64,000 bases of DNA from JANXUC01 sp964619065 (GCA_964619065.1 CAZUCC010000018.1:1-64000), one strand, 5' to 3'. Shown: positions 52,281-62,439, counted from the first letter of the stretch. Notes: a model not told the origin generated them from the letters alone. Made by a program: numbers and translations.

Positions 52281-53309
52281 GTGTCCGCCGCATTACTCGA
52301 TGTCCGCAACCTGACGGTGCAGTTTCCCGATTCCAGCCGGGCTAGTTCGAGCAAAGATTCGCTCGTCGCTGTGCGGGATGTGAGCTTCTCCATCGCGCCC
52401 GGAGAAGTGCTGGGCCTGGTGGGGGAATCCGGCTCGGGAAAATCCGTGACATCCCTGGCGCTGATGGGGCTGCTCCCCCCGCAGGCGCGAATGACGGGAG
52501 CGGCTGTGTTCGCTGCAGCCGGTGAGCCTCCTGTGAATCTGCTGTCCGCATCGGGCGAACAGCTACGTGCGCTGCGCGGCTCGCGGGTGGCCATGATCTT
52601 CCAGGAGCCGATGACAGCACTGAATCCAGTGATGCGAGTTGGAGATCAGGTAGCGGAAGCCGTGATCGCGCACTATCCGCATACTTCGAAACAAGAGGCG
52701 GGTCGGCGAGCCGTGGAAGCGCTCCGCGAAGTGGCGTTGCCGGATCCAGAGAGCAGAACGCGCGATTATCCCCACCAACTGTCTGGTGGCATGCGTCAGC
52801 GCGTGATGATTGCGATGGCGATTGTGAATCGTCCTCAACTCTTGATTGCAGACGAACCCACCACGGCGCTGGACGTCACCATCCAAGCGCAGATTCTGGA
52901 ACTGCTACAGGAACTGCGTGTGAGGTTCAACCTTGCCCTCTTATTTATTTCGCACGACCTCGCCGTGGTCTCGCGGGTAGCGGATCGGGTGGCCGTGATG
53001 TATGCCGGGAGCCTGGTTGAAATCGCGGCCCGTGAAGATATCTTTCAATCACCCGCGCATCCGTACACGCAAGGCCTTTTGCGAGCTGTGCCCACATTAC
53101 GGACCGACCGCACGCGTCCACTTTCCGTGATTGAGGGGAGCGTGCCCTCTCTGCGCGCGCTGCCGCCTGGCTGCTTGTTCGAGCCGCGCTGTGAGTTTCG
53201 TGTGTCCACCTGCGCCCAGGATTGGCCACCGCTGATAGAAATCTCACAGGGCCACTGGAGCCGTTGTCCGGTGGTCCAACCAGCACGCGCCTTTGTGCCG
53301 CTGGCTTAA
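52281..53309 (+). CDS. Oligopeptide/dipeptide ABC transporter ATP-binding protein (DppD/OppD-like)
   Basis: A 342-residue ATPase with GTG start. Walker A is GLVGESGSGKSVT, the signature LSGGMRQRVMIAMAI, Walker B LLIADEPTTALD and the His loop FISHDLAVVS. The C-terminal extension ALPPGCLFEPRCEFRVSTC with its Cys residues is the oligopeptide-transporter HPN-type domain. It would drive peptide or metal import, but no permease, binding protein or second ATPase is adjacent, so it is an orphan. Confidence 0.9.
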   Translation: MSAALLDVRNLTVQFPDSSRASSSKDSLVAVRDVSFSIAPGEVLGLVGESGSGKSVTSLALMGLLPPQARMTGAAVFAAAGEPPVNLLSASGEQLRALRGSRVAMIFQEPMTALNPVMRVGDQVAEAVIAHYPHTSKQEAGRRAVEALREVALPDPESRTRDYPHQLSGGMRQRVMIAMAIVNRPQLLIADEPTTALDVTIQAQILELLQELRVRFNLALLFISHDLAVVSRVADRVAVMYAGSLVEIAAREDIFQSPAHPYTQGLLRAVPTLRTDRTRPLSVIEGSVPSLRALPPGCLFEPRCEFRVSTCAQDWPPLIEISQGHWSRCPVVQPARAFVPLA

Positions 53310-53387
53310 ACGACTTGTGCAGCCTTGTTTTTGCAGAATCTCCGTTCTGTGGTCTATACTCCACCGTGCCCCCCCGCGGATAACTGC

Positions 53388-54143
53388 GTGCGAATTTTTT
53401 TACTTAGCGACATCCACGCGAATTTGGAAGCTCTGAACGCCTGTCTGGATGCCGCCCCGGAATGCGATCGCGTGGTGAATCTTGGCGATGTGGTTGGCTA
53501 TGGCGCCGATCCGAATGCGGTGATTGACCGTGTGCGCGCGCAAGATGCAGTCCTCGTGCGCGGCAACCATGACAAGGCTGTCTCCGGTGTCATGGATCTG
53601 GATCACTTCAATCCCATGGCTGGACTCGCGGCCCTTTGGACCCGCGAGCAACTGACTTCCGAAAATTTGGCATGGCTGCGCGATCTGCCGCAAGGCCCGC
53701 TCAACCTGCCTGGACTGGAAGGGACGCAATTCGTTCACGGCTCGCCCCTCGATGAAGACGAATATCTGGTAAGCGTCCGTGATTCGCTGGAACCGTTGAT
53801 GACGGCGTCGGCATCGATCACTTTTTTTGGGCACACACATCGGCAAGGTGGCTTTACCTGGGACGGAGAACGAACGGAGGTCATACGGCCGGAATGGGCG
53901 TCTTCCGAAGGAAAGTCGACTTGGGATCTGGCTCTCCGCGAAGGGGTACGGTATCTCATTAACCCTGGCTCCGTGGGCCAGCCCCGCGATGACGATTGGC
54001 GCGCCGGATTTGCGCTCTTTGATAGCGACCGGCGCACTGTGCAGTTCTTCCGCGTGCCTTACGATCTGAAGACCGCGCAAGAAAAAATTCTCGCAGCCGA
54101 ACTGCCGCCGCGGTTGGCTACTAGATTATCCACTGGTCGTTAG
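53388..54143 (+). CDS. Metallophosphoesterase (YfcE/MJ0936-like)
   Basis: 251 residues from the GTG at 53388 (M-R-I-F-L-L-S-D-I-H-A-N-L-E-A-L); the frame is open back to 53325 but lacks the fold. The two-metal phosphoesterase motifs are complete: LSDIHAN, LGDVVGYGADPN, RGNHDKAV, VHGSP and FFGHTHRQ. These act on phosphodiesters or phosphomonoesters. It lies 78 bp after the ABC ATPase gene on the same strand. Confidence 0.9.
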   Translation: MRIFLLSDIHANLEALNACLDAAPECDRVVNLGDVVGYGADPNAVIDRVRAQDAVLVRGNHDKAVSGVMDLDHFNPMAGLAALWTREQLTSENLAWLRDLPQGPLNLPGLEGTQFVHGSPLDEDEYLVSVRDSLEPLMTASASITFFGHTHRQGGFTWDGERTEVIRPEWASSEGKSTWDLALREGVRYLINPGSVGQPRDDDWRAGFALFDSDRRTVQFFRVPYDLKTAQEKILAAELPPRLATRLSTGR

Positions 54144-54249
54144 AGTTCCCACAGACCCCCAATCCCATATCTCTTTTTCAGCGCAACTTTTTCATGAAAT
54201 AGGTGTTTCAATAAAGTGCAGTACTTTCTTGTGCTAACTTGGGTCATTC

Positions 54250-55182
54250 ATGACGGTGCGGAAATTCTTACTATTTCTATTGATATCGGGTGGTGTACTC
54301 GCCACTACATTGAATGTTGCTCACGGGCAATGGGAGCGCCGTGGCCGCCACCGGCAGCGAACGGAAGATAGCGCATCGATTCAGGTAGACGGCGGGACTC
54401 GAACCTACATTCTGCACCTCCCCAAAGTGCCGGATTCCGGTTCCACCAAGCCCATTCCTTTGCTCATCGTGCTCCACGGAGGCGGAGGGCAAGGCGCAGG
54501 CATGGCTGGGCTGACCGGCTTCAACGAGATTGCCGACCGTGAGGGTTTCGCTGTTGTCTATCCCGATGGTCTTAATCACCACTGGAGCGACTTCCGCAAG
54601 CTGTCTGACGCAGATGATGTGGGCTTCATTCGAGCGTTGATCGAGAAACTTGAGCGCGAGAACAACATCGACGCGAAACGTGTGTACGCCACGGGGATTT
54701 CGAATGGCGGATTTTTTTCGAACTATTTGGCGTGCACGTTGACGGATAAGATTGCAGCCATTGCTTCCGTCGCGGCGACCATGCCCGAGGGCGAACCAGA
54801 GCAATGCACGCCTTCGAGACCGATCTCTGTGATGTACATTCACGGGGCGGAAGACCCAATTGTGCACATCCAAGGTGGAGCGATCTTGAAAACGCGAGGA
54901 CGCAGCGTTTCGCAAGATGTCGCAGTTCAGTTCTGGCGGGGATTTGATCGAACAGCGGAAGCTTCTCCCGACGCCTCAAAAGAGAGCGCAGGTGTTCATC
55001 GTAGAGTGTATGCCGGAGGAAAAGACGGAACCGAAGTTGTGCAATACGTTGTCGATGGTGCCGGGCATGTTTGGCCCGGTGGTCCCCAATACTTGCCTGC
55101 TTTTATCATTGGCCATGCCAGTAATGCCATCAACGCCAGCGAAGTGATCTGGGGATTTTTCAAGAAAAATCCGCGACCGTGA
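54250..55182 (+). CDS. PHB-depolymerase/feruloyl-esterase-like secreted hydrolase
   Basis: A 310-residue alpha/beta hydrolase with signal peptide (FLLFLLISGGVLATTLNVAHG). The esterase-PHB family segments are clear: LIVLHGGGGQGAGM, then the nucleophile elbow GISNGGFFSNYLAC, the Asp in MYIHGAEDPIV and the His in DGAGHVWPGG. The family breaks ester bonds in polyhydroxybutyrate, feruloyl-polysaccharide or acetylxylan; which one is not clear. It follows the phosphoesterase by 106 bp. Confidence 0.88.
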   Translation: MTVRKFLLFLLISGGVLATTLNVAHGQWERRGRHRQRTEDSASIQVDGGTRTYILHLPKVPDSGSTKPIPLLIVLHGGGGQGAGMAGLTGFNEIADREGFAVVYPDGLNHHWSDFRKLSDADDVGFIRALIEKLERENNIDAKRVYATGISNGGFFSNYLACTLTDKIAAIASVAATMPEGEPEQCTPSRPISVMYIHGAEDPIVHIQGGAILKTRGRSVSQDVAVQFWRGFDRTAEASPDASKESAGVHRRVYAGGKDGTEVVQYVVDGAGHVWPGGPQYLPAFIIGHASNAINASEVIWGFFKKNPRP

Positions 55183-55214
55183 TGGACGTGTACCTTCCGT
55201 TGTAAACTGACCAC

Positions 55215-55856
55215 ATGTCAGGTTCGTTTTCTCCCCACAAAAGCTCCTCCAGTCTATTTAATCCACGGAACAAACCAACGCCTGAGCGCTACCTGATCGC
55301 TCACATTGATGGAGGTGCGCGCGGCAACCCTGGGCCGGCGGGCTACGGGGTGGCGGTCACAGATTCTACCGGTAAGCGCATCGCTGAGATCAGCGAATAT
55401 CTTGGGCATAAAACGAACAACTACGCGGAATATAGCGGGTTGCTGGGCGCGCTGGACTATTGCCTGAAGCATGAGGAGCGCGCCCTCAAAATCATCAGCG
55501 ATTCCGAGCTGATGGTGAAACAGCTCAACGGCGAATACAAGGTCAAGAGTCCAGAGCTGAAGCTGCTCTACGACCGTGCGCAGACGATGATTCGCCAGCT
55601 CGACTGGTTTCGCGCCGAGCATGTATTGCGGGAAAAGAACAAAGACGCTGACCGTCTGGCGAATGACGCAATGGATCGCGGGATGAAGCGCGGGAACAGT
55701 GCGGAAGCAGCGCCGCGCCAGAGTTCTTCCGCACCGGCTGCCGCTTCTACAGGCGAAGTCCGTGAGTTCAACGGCATCGTCCAGGGCGGCAAAATTCTCC
55801 TGCTCAGTGGCGAGCTACCCGAGGGGACGATGGTGAAGGTGCGGGTGAAGAATTAA
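55215..55856 (+). CDS. rnhA: Ribonuclease HI family protein with C-terminal extension
   Basis: A 213-residue protein. The RNase H acidic set is visible: Asp in HIDGGARGNPGPAGYGV, Glu in NNYAEYSGLLGALDY, Asp in IISDSELMVKQL and Asp in KNKDADRLANDAMD. This arrangement is of the shorter, plant/archaeal-like RNase HI group. The last ~40 residues after an Ala/Ser linker (EVREFNGIVQGGKILLL, LPEGTMVKVRVKN) form a small beta unit like those of antitoxin-type proteins, not part of RNase H. It ends 4 bp inside the convergent dinG-like gene. Confidence 0.85.
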   Translation: MSGSFSPHKSSSSLFNPRNKPTPERYLIAHIDGGARGNPGPAGYGVAVTDSTGKRIAEISEYLGHKTNNYAEYSGLLGALDYCLKHEERALKIISDSELMVKQLNGEYKVKSPELKLLYDRAQTMIRQLDWFRAEHVLREKNKDADRLANDAMDRGMKRGNSAEAAPRQSSSAPAAASTGEVREFNGIVQGGKILLLSGELPEGTMVKVRVKN

Positions 55857-57844
55857 ACCCCGAAAAATTCCTCTACGACTTTGATATCCGTCGTCCTTTT
55901 ATAAGCGGGCAGACTCTCCAAGAACATGTGACCGTACTGCTTTTTCAGAATGCGATTGTCCAGTAGGACGGGCAATCCCCGGTCGTGCAGGGACCGGATC
56001 AAGCGTCCGAAGCCTTGCTTTAAAGTGATGACCGCGGCAGGCACCTGATAATCGAAAAACGCGTTTCCGCCGCCCGCATCAATAGCGCGCACCCGCGCCG
56101 CAACCACGGGATCGCTGGGCACCGCGAATGGCAAGCGGTCGATGATTACACAACTCAACTGCTCGCCCTGCACGTCCACTCCTTGCCAGAACGAAGACGT
56201 TCCAAATAACACCGCATTTGGCGTCAAACGGAATTCTTCCAACAGCGCATTCTTGGGCGCATCACCCTGGCGCAGCACCGGATAGTCGAGCTCTCCCAGC
56301 AAACGTTCGTAAATGTCATTCATCTGTGCGTAGCTGGTGAAGAGGACAAAGGCGCGGCCGCGCGTGACCTCAAGCAGGTGCTTGATGCAATCCGCGGCAT
56401 GGGATCCGAACTGTGGTGTGCGCGGATCGGGCAAGTCCGGAGGAACGTACAGCACGGCCTGACTCTCGTAATCGAAATGCGATGGCAGCACGGAGCTGCG
56501 GGCATGTTCCATGCCGAGTCTGCGCTCGATGTATTCGAAGCCACCGCGCACTGCGAGCGTGGCCGAGGTGAGTACCACGCATTCCATGCGAGCAAAGAGT
56601 GTTTCCCGAAGAATGGGCGCGACATCGATGGGCGTCGCTTGCAAAAACACATTGTGACGGCTGTGCCCGGCTCCCCGCCCGCCGCGCCTCTCGATCCAGA
56701 AAACCGTATTTGGTTCTTCGGACTCCATCAAGAAACTCAACTGCACGCGCAGCTCTTCGGCACGTCGCACAAACGTAAACGATTCTTCCGGCTTCTCCGG
56801 CATGGCGGACAACTCGGCAGCGAGGCGACCCAGGGAATGATTCAAGCCAATGAATTCATCCCCGTTTTCTTCAAGAAATTCTCGGCGGCTGTCAAATGCG
56901 AACCGCCCCTCTCCGGGAGGCAGCAGGGAAAAGAAGAATTGGGATTTGTCGCGCAAACTCTTGAGTGCTCCGGAAAGCGGTGCCGAAAGTGCCCGGTTGC
57001 GTTGCAAAGAGGCTTCTACATCCCGCGCCAGATCCTCTACGCGCACGTTGCTAACCGAGATTCCGAAATAGCTGGCGGCAACGTCTTCGAGCTCATGCGC
57101 TTCATCGAAGACAACAGTTCCGCAATCCGGCAGAATGCCAGCATCGGGTGCGCCCTCGGCTTGCTGCTTAATCGCCAGATCGGCGAAAAAAAGGTGGTGG
57201 TTCACAATAATGATGTCGCTCTCGGCCGCGCGACGGTGCATTTCTGTGATGAAGCAGCGGTCAAACTGGCTGCATTTCTGGAACAGACACGTCTCTGAGC
57301 GCGCATCGAGTTTGGGCCACAACAGACTGGATTCGGGCAGGCCGCCAATCTCAGCGCGGTCGCCAGTCTCGGTCGTTGCCTCCCACGTGGAAATAGTCTG
57401 AAATTGCTCAATCTCCTGAAGTCCGTTCAACACGGGCTGTGCGGTGAGGTCGTAGAGCCGCTTACGGCAAAGATAATTGTTGCGACCCTTCATGTAGCAG
57501 ACGGAAAGTTTGCCCTCGCCGTTGGGAAACAACGCCTGCTCCAGGAAAGGGATATCCTTGAAGAAGAGTTGCTCCTGCAGATTCTTGGTGCCGGTAGAAA
57601 TAATGACGCGCTTACCCGAACGGATGGCAGGGACAAGGTAGGCGAGTGTTTTCCCCGTGCCCGTGCCGGCTTCGACCACCAGATGACGCTTTTCTTCCAG
57701 GGCTTGCTCGACGGCTTGCGCCATAAGCAACTGCCCGCGCCGGAACTCGTAGGCGGGATGCGTGCGCGAAAGCACACCGCCCGGGGCAAAGAACTGGTAG
57801 AGCGAAATATCTCTCAGCGAGGCGGGCTGGGAAGGCGAAGCCAC
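55853..57844 (-). CDS. dinG: DinG/XPD-family ATP-dependent DNA helicase
   Basis: A 663-residue superfamily-2 helicase. Walker A is GTGTGKT (60-66), the iron-sulfur Cys residues are C126, C186, C191 and C197 (spaced as in DinG), and the DEAH box is at 247-250. Helicase motifs V/VI read FGTSSFWQGVDVQGEQLSC and KQGFGRLIRS near the C-terminus. It unwinds damaged or R-loop-containing DNA. The gene is convergent with the RNase H, overlapping by 4 bp; both act on RNA:DNA hybrids, though the layout gives no direct link. Confidence 0.93.
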   Translation of the reverse strand: MASPSQPASLRDISLYQFFAPGGVLSRTHPAYEFRRGQLLMAQAVEQALEEKRHLVVEAGTGTGKTLAYLVPAIRSGKRVIISTGTKNLQEQLFFKDIPFLEQALFPNGEGKLSVCYMKGRNNYLCRKRLYDLTAQPVLNGLQEIEQFQTISTWEATTETGDRAEIGGLPESSLLWPKLDARSETCLFQKCSQFDRCFITEMHRRAAESDIIIVNHHLFFADLAIKQQAEGAPDAGILPDCGTVVFDEAHELEDVAASYFGISVSNVRVEDLARDVEASLQRNRALSAPLSGALKSLRDKSQFFFSLLPPGEGRFAFDSRREFLEENGDEFIGLNHSLGRLAAELSAMPEKPEESFTFVRRAEELRVQLSFLMESEEPNTVFWIERRGGRGAGHSRHNVFLQATPIDVAPILRETLFARMECVVLTSATLAVRGGFEYIERRLGMEHARSSVLPSHFDYESQAVLYVPPDLPDPRTPQFGSHAADCIKHLLEVTRGRAFVLFTSYAQMNDIYERLLGELDYPVLRQGDAPKNALLEEFRLTPNAVLFGTSSFWQGVDVQGEQLSCVIIDRLPFAVPSDPVVAARVRAIDAGGGNAFFDYQVPAAVITLKQGFGRLIRSLHDRGLPVLLDNRILKKQYGHMFLESLPAYKRTTDIKVVEEFFGV

Positions 57845-57913
57845 AGAGTCTCTATAATACCGAGTTAGGAGCTTGCCAATTCGAACGCTTATTTCAGCGG
57901 ACGACGAAAGTAC

Positions 57914-59536
57914 TTGCCGCGTGATCTCACATTGAAAAAAAAGAAAAGAAAATCAAACGCGGGGAAGACGGCAAATCCCGCTCTCCCCGGCGCGGCCGTT
58001 GCCGAATCCGCCGCTTTCCACACAGCGCTGCCGATCCTGTGCATCGTCGGGCGCCCGAATGTCGGAAAGTCTACTTTGTTCAACCGCATTGCCGGGCGGC
58101 GGCGCGCTATCGTGGGCGACGAGCCCGGGATTACACGCGACCGCCTTTACTCGGAAGCCGAGTGGAACGGGCATTTTTTCCGCCTGGTGGATACGGGTGG
58201 AATCATTCCCGACGACAAAGATTTTATTCCCTCGGAAATTTTCCGTCAGGCCCGTTTCGCGCTGGACGAAGCCGCTGCCATCATCGTGGTGGTCGACGGG
58301 CGCAGCGAACTCGCCGGACCGGACATGGAATTGGCGCGCCTGCTGCACCGTACCGGCAAGCCTTTGTTCCTGGCTGTAAACAAGATTGACTCGGCCAAGC
58401 AAGAGCATCTGACAGACGAATTTCGTAGCCTCGGTATTCGCGAGGTTTACCCGATTTCCGCGGAACACGGCATCGGAGTCGGGGAACTGCTGGAAGCTAT
58501 TTTCGAAGTTCCAGCCTTGAAGAAGCAGTCCGAAGCTTGGAAACGTGAGAAGGCCGCGGCGGAAGAGCAGGAACTCTCCCAAGCGCACATGGAGAGGTCC
58601 GAGGGTGAAGAGGAGTCGGCGCAATCAGAAGGCGGATCTGCCATCGAAACTTCGGTCGTAGCTCCTCCCGAAATCAAAGTTGCCATCATCGGCCGGCCCA
58701 ACGTGGGTAAGTCCACGCTGCTGAATCAGCTCACCGGTGCCGACCGCTCGATTGTGTCGCCAATCGCTGGCACCACACGCGACGCTATCGACGAGATGGT
58801 GGAGCGGGAAGGCCAGCGCTTCCGCTTCATCGATACCGCGGGCATTCGGCGCAAGGGCAAGACCAAGCTCATGGCGGAAAAACTCTCTGTCATCATGGCG
58901 CGCAAGCATCTGGAAGACGCAGATATTGCGTTGTTGGTAATCGACGCTCCCGAAGGAGTTACAGCACTCGATGCACACATTGCGGGGTACGCACACGAAA
59001 GTGGCCGGTCATTAATCGTCGTGGTCAATAAATGGGATCTGGTGACCAAGGCTGCCGCTGCGGAATCCCACGGCACGCAACCGGCAGCGAGCCGGCTTTC
59101 CAAAGCAGCGCGGTTGCAGTCCTCGAAACGCACTGCGGACCGCGAGCTCTACGAAGAACGCTTGCGTGGTGAACTGAAATTTCTTGCCTATGCGCCCGTG
59201 CTTTTTGTCTCCGCTGCGATGGGACGCGGTGTCGATCAAGTGTTTGAGCAAGTGGTAGAGGTTGCAGCCGAGCGCAACAAGCGGATTCCCACAGGTGAAA
59301 TGAATCGCTTCCTCAAGCATCTCGATTTCGAACGCGCTCCTGTGCCTGCGCGCCAGCAAGTGCGGATTTATTACATGACGCAAGCCGCAGTTGCGCCCCC
59401 TACGTTCATCCTCTTCTGTGACCGAGCAGTGAAGCTGCATTTCTCATACCAACGCTATCTGGAAAACCAGATTCGCGGCACTTTTGGATTCGTAGGGACT
59501 CCGATTTGGATCAAGACACGCGGAAAAGACCGATGA
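57914..59536 (+). CDS. der: Ribosome-assembly GTPase Der (EngA)
   Basis: A 540-residue double GTPase with TTG start. Both G1 loops GRPNVGKST are seen (46-54 and ~259), with G3 DTGG and DTAG, and G4 NKID and NKWD, and a C-terminal KH-like domain (LKHLDFERAPVPARQQVRIY). Der matures the 50S subunit. The N-terminus carries a Lys-rich leader (LKKKKRKSNAGK); an acidic linker joins the two G domains, and ~35 extra residues follow NKWDLVTK, compared with E. coli Der. It stands alone. Confidence 0.95.
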   Translation: MPRDLTLKKKKRKSNAGKTANPALPGAAVAESAAFHTALPILCIVGRPNVGKSTLFNRIAGRRRAIVGDEPGITRDRLYSEAEWNGHFFRLVDTGGIIPDDKDFIPSEIFRQARFALDEAAAIIVVVDGRSELAGPDMELARLLHRTGKPLFLAVNKIDSAKQEHLTDEFRSLGIREVYPISAEHGIGVGELLEAIFEVPALKKQSEAWKREKAAAEEQELSQAHMERSEGEEESAQSEGGSAIETSVVAPPEIKVAIIGRPNVGKSTLLNQLTGADRSIVSPIAGTTRDAIDEMVEREGQRFRFIDTAGIRRKGKTKLMAEKLSVIMARKHLEDADIALLVIDAPEGVTALDAHIAGYAHESGRSLIVVVNKWDLVTKAAAAESHGTQPAASRLSKAARLQSSKRTADRELYEERLRGELKFLAYAPVLFVSAAMGRGVDQVFEQVVEVAAERNKRIPTGEMNRFLKHLDFERAPVPARQQVRIYYMTQAAVAPPTFILFCDRAVKLHFSYQRYLENQIRGTFGFVGTPIWIKTRGKDR

Positions 59537-59668
59537 GGCACGCGAATGCCCATCGCCACCGGCGTCCGCCGTTACCGGCGTAACAAAACAACCCAGTTTC
59601 GTCTCAACTCCAGACCAGTTTCCGGGCGAAAATAACATATTTCGCACTGCACAGCCCAAGGAGACTTC

Positions 59669-61297
59669 ATGCTGGCACGCTCTTGTTTTTGCACCACTCT
59701 GGCTGTTTCCACTTTCCTTTCAATTGTAGGTTTCGCGCAGGAGCCGGATTTCAGCAAAACTATTGCTGCCACAGAGTCTGCCCCGCAGAAAGCTCAGCCC
59801 ACGGAAAGCCTGGGAGATGTGGCGCGTAAAATGCGCTCGGCGAAACCAACCGAGGTCAAGACCAGCCCTGAGGATGCGAAAGAACTCTTCGCCCTGGTGG
59901 ATGAAATCACCACCTTCGCCAGCGAGGATTCCGGGTTTCCACGCAAGACTTCGGTCAAGCGAAGGTTGATTAGCCAGGACGAAGCGGAAGCTTGGTTTCG
60001 CCAGCGGCTGGCCAATTCTGAGTACACCGAGCGCCTTGCCCGCGCGGAAGTCAGTATGAAGAAGTTTGGCCTGTTGCCACGGGAATTCGATTTGAAGGAA
60101 TTCGTTGTGAAGTCGGAGCGGCAGGGCGTCGCCGGTTTTTACGATGAAGAAACGAAAATGATTTCTCTTCTAAACTGGGTTGCCGCCGACACGCAAAAGC
60201 CCATCCTGGCGCACGAACTTACGCACGCGTTGCAGGATCAGAACTATGACCTCAAGGCTTGGCAAAAGGCTGCGGAAAAAAAGAATTCCGGTAAGACTGG
60301 CGCTCTGGCGATGGACGACCAGGAATCCACTACGGCGCGCCATGCCGTGGTCGAGGGGCAGGCCATGGTTGTCTTCATGGACTATATGCTTGCGCCTCTT
60401 CACCGCACGCTCAAAGATACGCCAGGCATTATTGCCGCCATGGAAGAACCATCCGTGGTAGCGGCCATCGACACCGAGTTAGTTCACAACGCGCCTGTTG
60501 TTTTTCGTGAAGCAGGGTCTTTTCCCTATCGTGACGGCCTTCTGTTTGAGGCGGCGCTGCTTGAAAAGGGAGGGAAAAAGCTTGCGTTCGCCGGTGTCTT
60601 CGCACATCCTCCCAAGACCACGCATGAAGTGCTGCAGCCAAAAACTTATCTTGAAGCCGAGCAACTCGTGCCAGTAACCATTCCGGATATGCAGCCGCTG
60701 TTGGGCGGCAAATATGAGGTCTACGATACGGGTAGTTTTGGCGAACTGGATGTTCGCGCGCTCCTCAAGCAGCTGGGGGAGAAGCGGCTCGCGAATGACA
60801 TCGCCTCCGCATGGCAGGGCGGCTCCTACGTCACCTTCCGGCGCCCTTCCGCAGCCAAGCCGGCAGCAAGCGAAGTAGCGCTGCTGTATGTATCGCACTG
60901 GAAGTCGGCGCAGGCCGCGGAGCGCTTTGGGCGTATCTATGCGGCAGGAGCCTCCAAACGCTACAAGAATACTGAGATCAAGCCCGTCGCCGCCTGCGCG
61001 GGAACACAGTGTCCAGTCGGTGTCGCGCAGATCACAACCGAAGAAGGGCCAGTGATTATCGAGCAGTGGGCCAACAACACGGTGGTGATCTCCGAAAGCT
61101 TCGATACGGCGACGGCCGCGAAACTGAGCAATGCTATGCGGAATCCGTCTTCAGGCATTCATGCTGGGGCAAGACTTACGGTTCCGCAAGAGGAACTGAG
61201 TATGAGGCTCACAGCGCTACCGGCATTCCAGCAGTACCAGGAACGGATCGGCGCGGGCGTGCTTCGGGAGCTAGTGAAGCGAGCTCAAACAAAGTAA
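59669..61297 (+). CDS. Exported protein with HExxH motif (putative metallopeptidase)
   Basis: A 542-residue exported protein (signal LAVSTFLSIVGFAQ). HELTH at 182-186 within ILAHELTHALQDQNYDLKAW, followed by E-S-T-T-A-R-H-A-V-V-E-G-Q-A, is the layout of gluzincin-like peptidases, with E-G-Q as the third ligand region. The rest has no named domain. GFYDEETKMISLL and IPDMQPLLGGKYEVYDTGSF are typical of an acidobacterial family of unknown role. It may be a protease that acts in the envelope. Confidence 0.75.
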   Translation: MLARSCFCTTLAVSTFLSIVGFAQEPDFSKTIAATESAPQKAQPTESLGDVARKMRSAKPTEVKTSPEDAKELFALVDEITTFASEDSGFPRKTSVKRRLISQDEAEAWFRQRLANSEYTERLARAEVSMKKFGLLPREFDLKEFVVKSERQGVAGFYDEETKMISLLNWVAADTQKPILAHELTHALQDQNYDLKAWQKAAEKKNSGKTGALAMDDQESTTARHAVVEGQAMVVFMDYMLAPLHRTLKDTPGIIAAMEEPSVVAAIDTELVHNAPVVFREAGSFPYRDGLLFEAALLEKGGKKLAFAGVFAHPPKTTHEVLQPKTYLEAEQLVPVTIPDMQPLLGGKYEVYDTGSFGELDVRALLKQLGEKRLANDIASAWQGGSYVTFRRPSAAKPAASEVALLYVSHWKSAQAAERFGRIYAAGASKRYKNTEIKPVAACAGTQCPVGVAQITTEEGPVIIEQWANNTVVISESFDTATAAKLSNAMRNPSSGIHAGARLTVPQEELSMRLTALPAFQQYQERIGAGVLRELVKRAQTK

Positions 61298-61314
61298 GCA
61301 CTGCTTCAGAATTC

Positions 61315-62439
61315 CTATCCAATCGGCTCGGGGCTTAGTGGAGGTGGAATCCCAGGCGGAGGCTCCAGCAAGGGCGGTGGTGGCGGAGCAGCGGTCTGAG
61401 GCGGTGCTGGATGCAGCCAAGCATCCAATTTCGGATAGCGCGACGCGAAGAAGTAAAGGGAATACGCCGGAAAATAGACTGTCACCGGCACACTCAAGAT
61501 CGAACTCAGAAACATGATGAGTGCAATGAACATCGTTCCCGCGACGATGGCAAGTGTGATAGTCCCTGCATTCCACGTAAGTCCCGCTGTTTTGCCCGCC
61601 GTCACAACGAGCACGCCGACGATGCCAAAGGGGATCAGGATCACGATCACTACAAGAAAAATCAAAATCCCAAACAGAATTCCAGCCGCAATTGCCAGCA
61701 CGATCTTCATCCCTACGTAGCCTGCATAGCTGCCTTTGTCGCTTTTCATCATGGTGAACAGGCGGCTCCAGCTATCGGCAAAATCCAAATTCTCGAGAGC
61801 CATGATTGGCGCCATGAAGTCTTTCGCTAGCAAGTACACCACCGCCGCCGCCAAAGCGAAAAGGATCAGCAGAAAAATGAAGGGAATTGCACCAAGAATG
61901 AGTGGGCCCATGTGTGCCTTGGGGTCATTGAGCCATCCCAGGAGTGCGGCAAGGCCAACGGGAATTCCTATCAGAATCGCCAAAAATATCCCTCCGGCGA
62001 ACTGATACACCAGCCGCCACAGGAAGAACCGTCGGCCCGTGGCGTGCCATTTATGCCACCCCGCCCGTAAACTCGCGCGCTTTGTGATAATGGACTCGAT
62101 GAGAATGAAGCGGTACACGCTACCCACATACATCCACACCAACACAATCACGGCAAACACCAGCAGACCCAATCCCATAAACAGGAGGAAGTGCCCCATC
62201 CAACGTGGATCCATGTGCGGCAGCGCTAGAAATTCCTCGCTCCCTTTCGGCTGAGTCTGAGTGTTGGTGGGAATATTGAAGTTTCCGCTGCTACAGCCTC
62301 CACCGGAACTGAGTTCCCCGGTCATGAAGCCTAGCAACGCCAGGCGCAGCCACTGCCCCCATTGGAATGGACGAAACAATTGCTGCTTCGTGTGCTCAAG
62401 CGCAATCGAAATAGTGTCAATAGCGGACAGCTTTGGCAT
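61315..62439 (-). CDS. Polytopic membrane protein of unknown function
   Basis: A 374-residue protein with six or so membrane helices. The N-terminus reads ISIALEHTKQQLFRPFQWGQ, a segment that marks a group of glycerophosphoryl-diester-like or DUF7544-type membrane proteins common in acidobacteria. A Gly/Ser/Cys-rich loop (SSGGGCSSGNF) follows the first helix and the C-terminus is Pro-rich. No catalytic site can be assigned. It lies 84 bp before trmFO's end on the same strand. Confidence 0.65.
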   Translation of the reverse strand: MPKLSAIDTISIALEHTKQQLFRPFQWGQWLRLALLGFMTGELSSGGGCSSGNFNIPTNTQTQPKGSEEFLALPHMDPRWMGHFLLFMGLGLLVFAVIVLVWMYVGSVYRFILIESIITKRASLRAGWHKWHATGRRFFLWRLVYQFAGGIFLAILIGIPVGLAALLGWLNDPKAHMGPLILGAIPFIFLLILFALAAAVVYLLAKDFMAPIMALENLDFADSWSRLFTMMKSDKGSYAGYVGMKIVLAIAAGILFGILIFLVVIVILIPFGIVGVLVVTAGKTAGLTWNAGTITLAIVAGTMFIALIMFLSSILSVPVTVYFPAYSLYFFASRYPKLDAWLHPAPPQTAAPPPPPLLEPPPGIPPPLSPEPIG

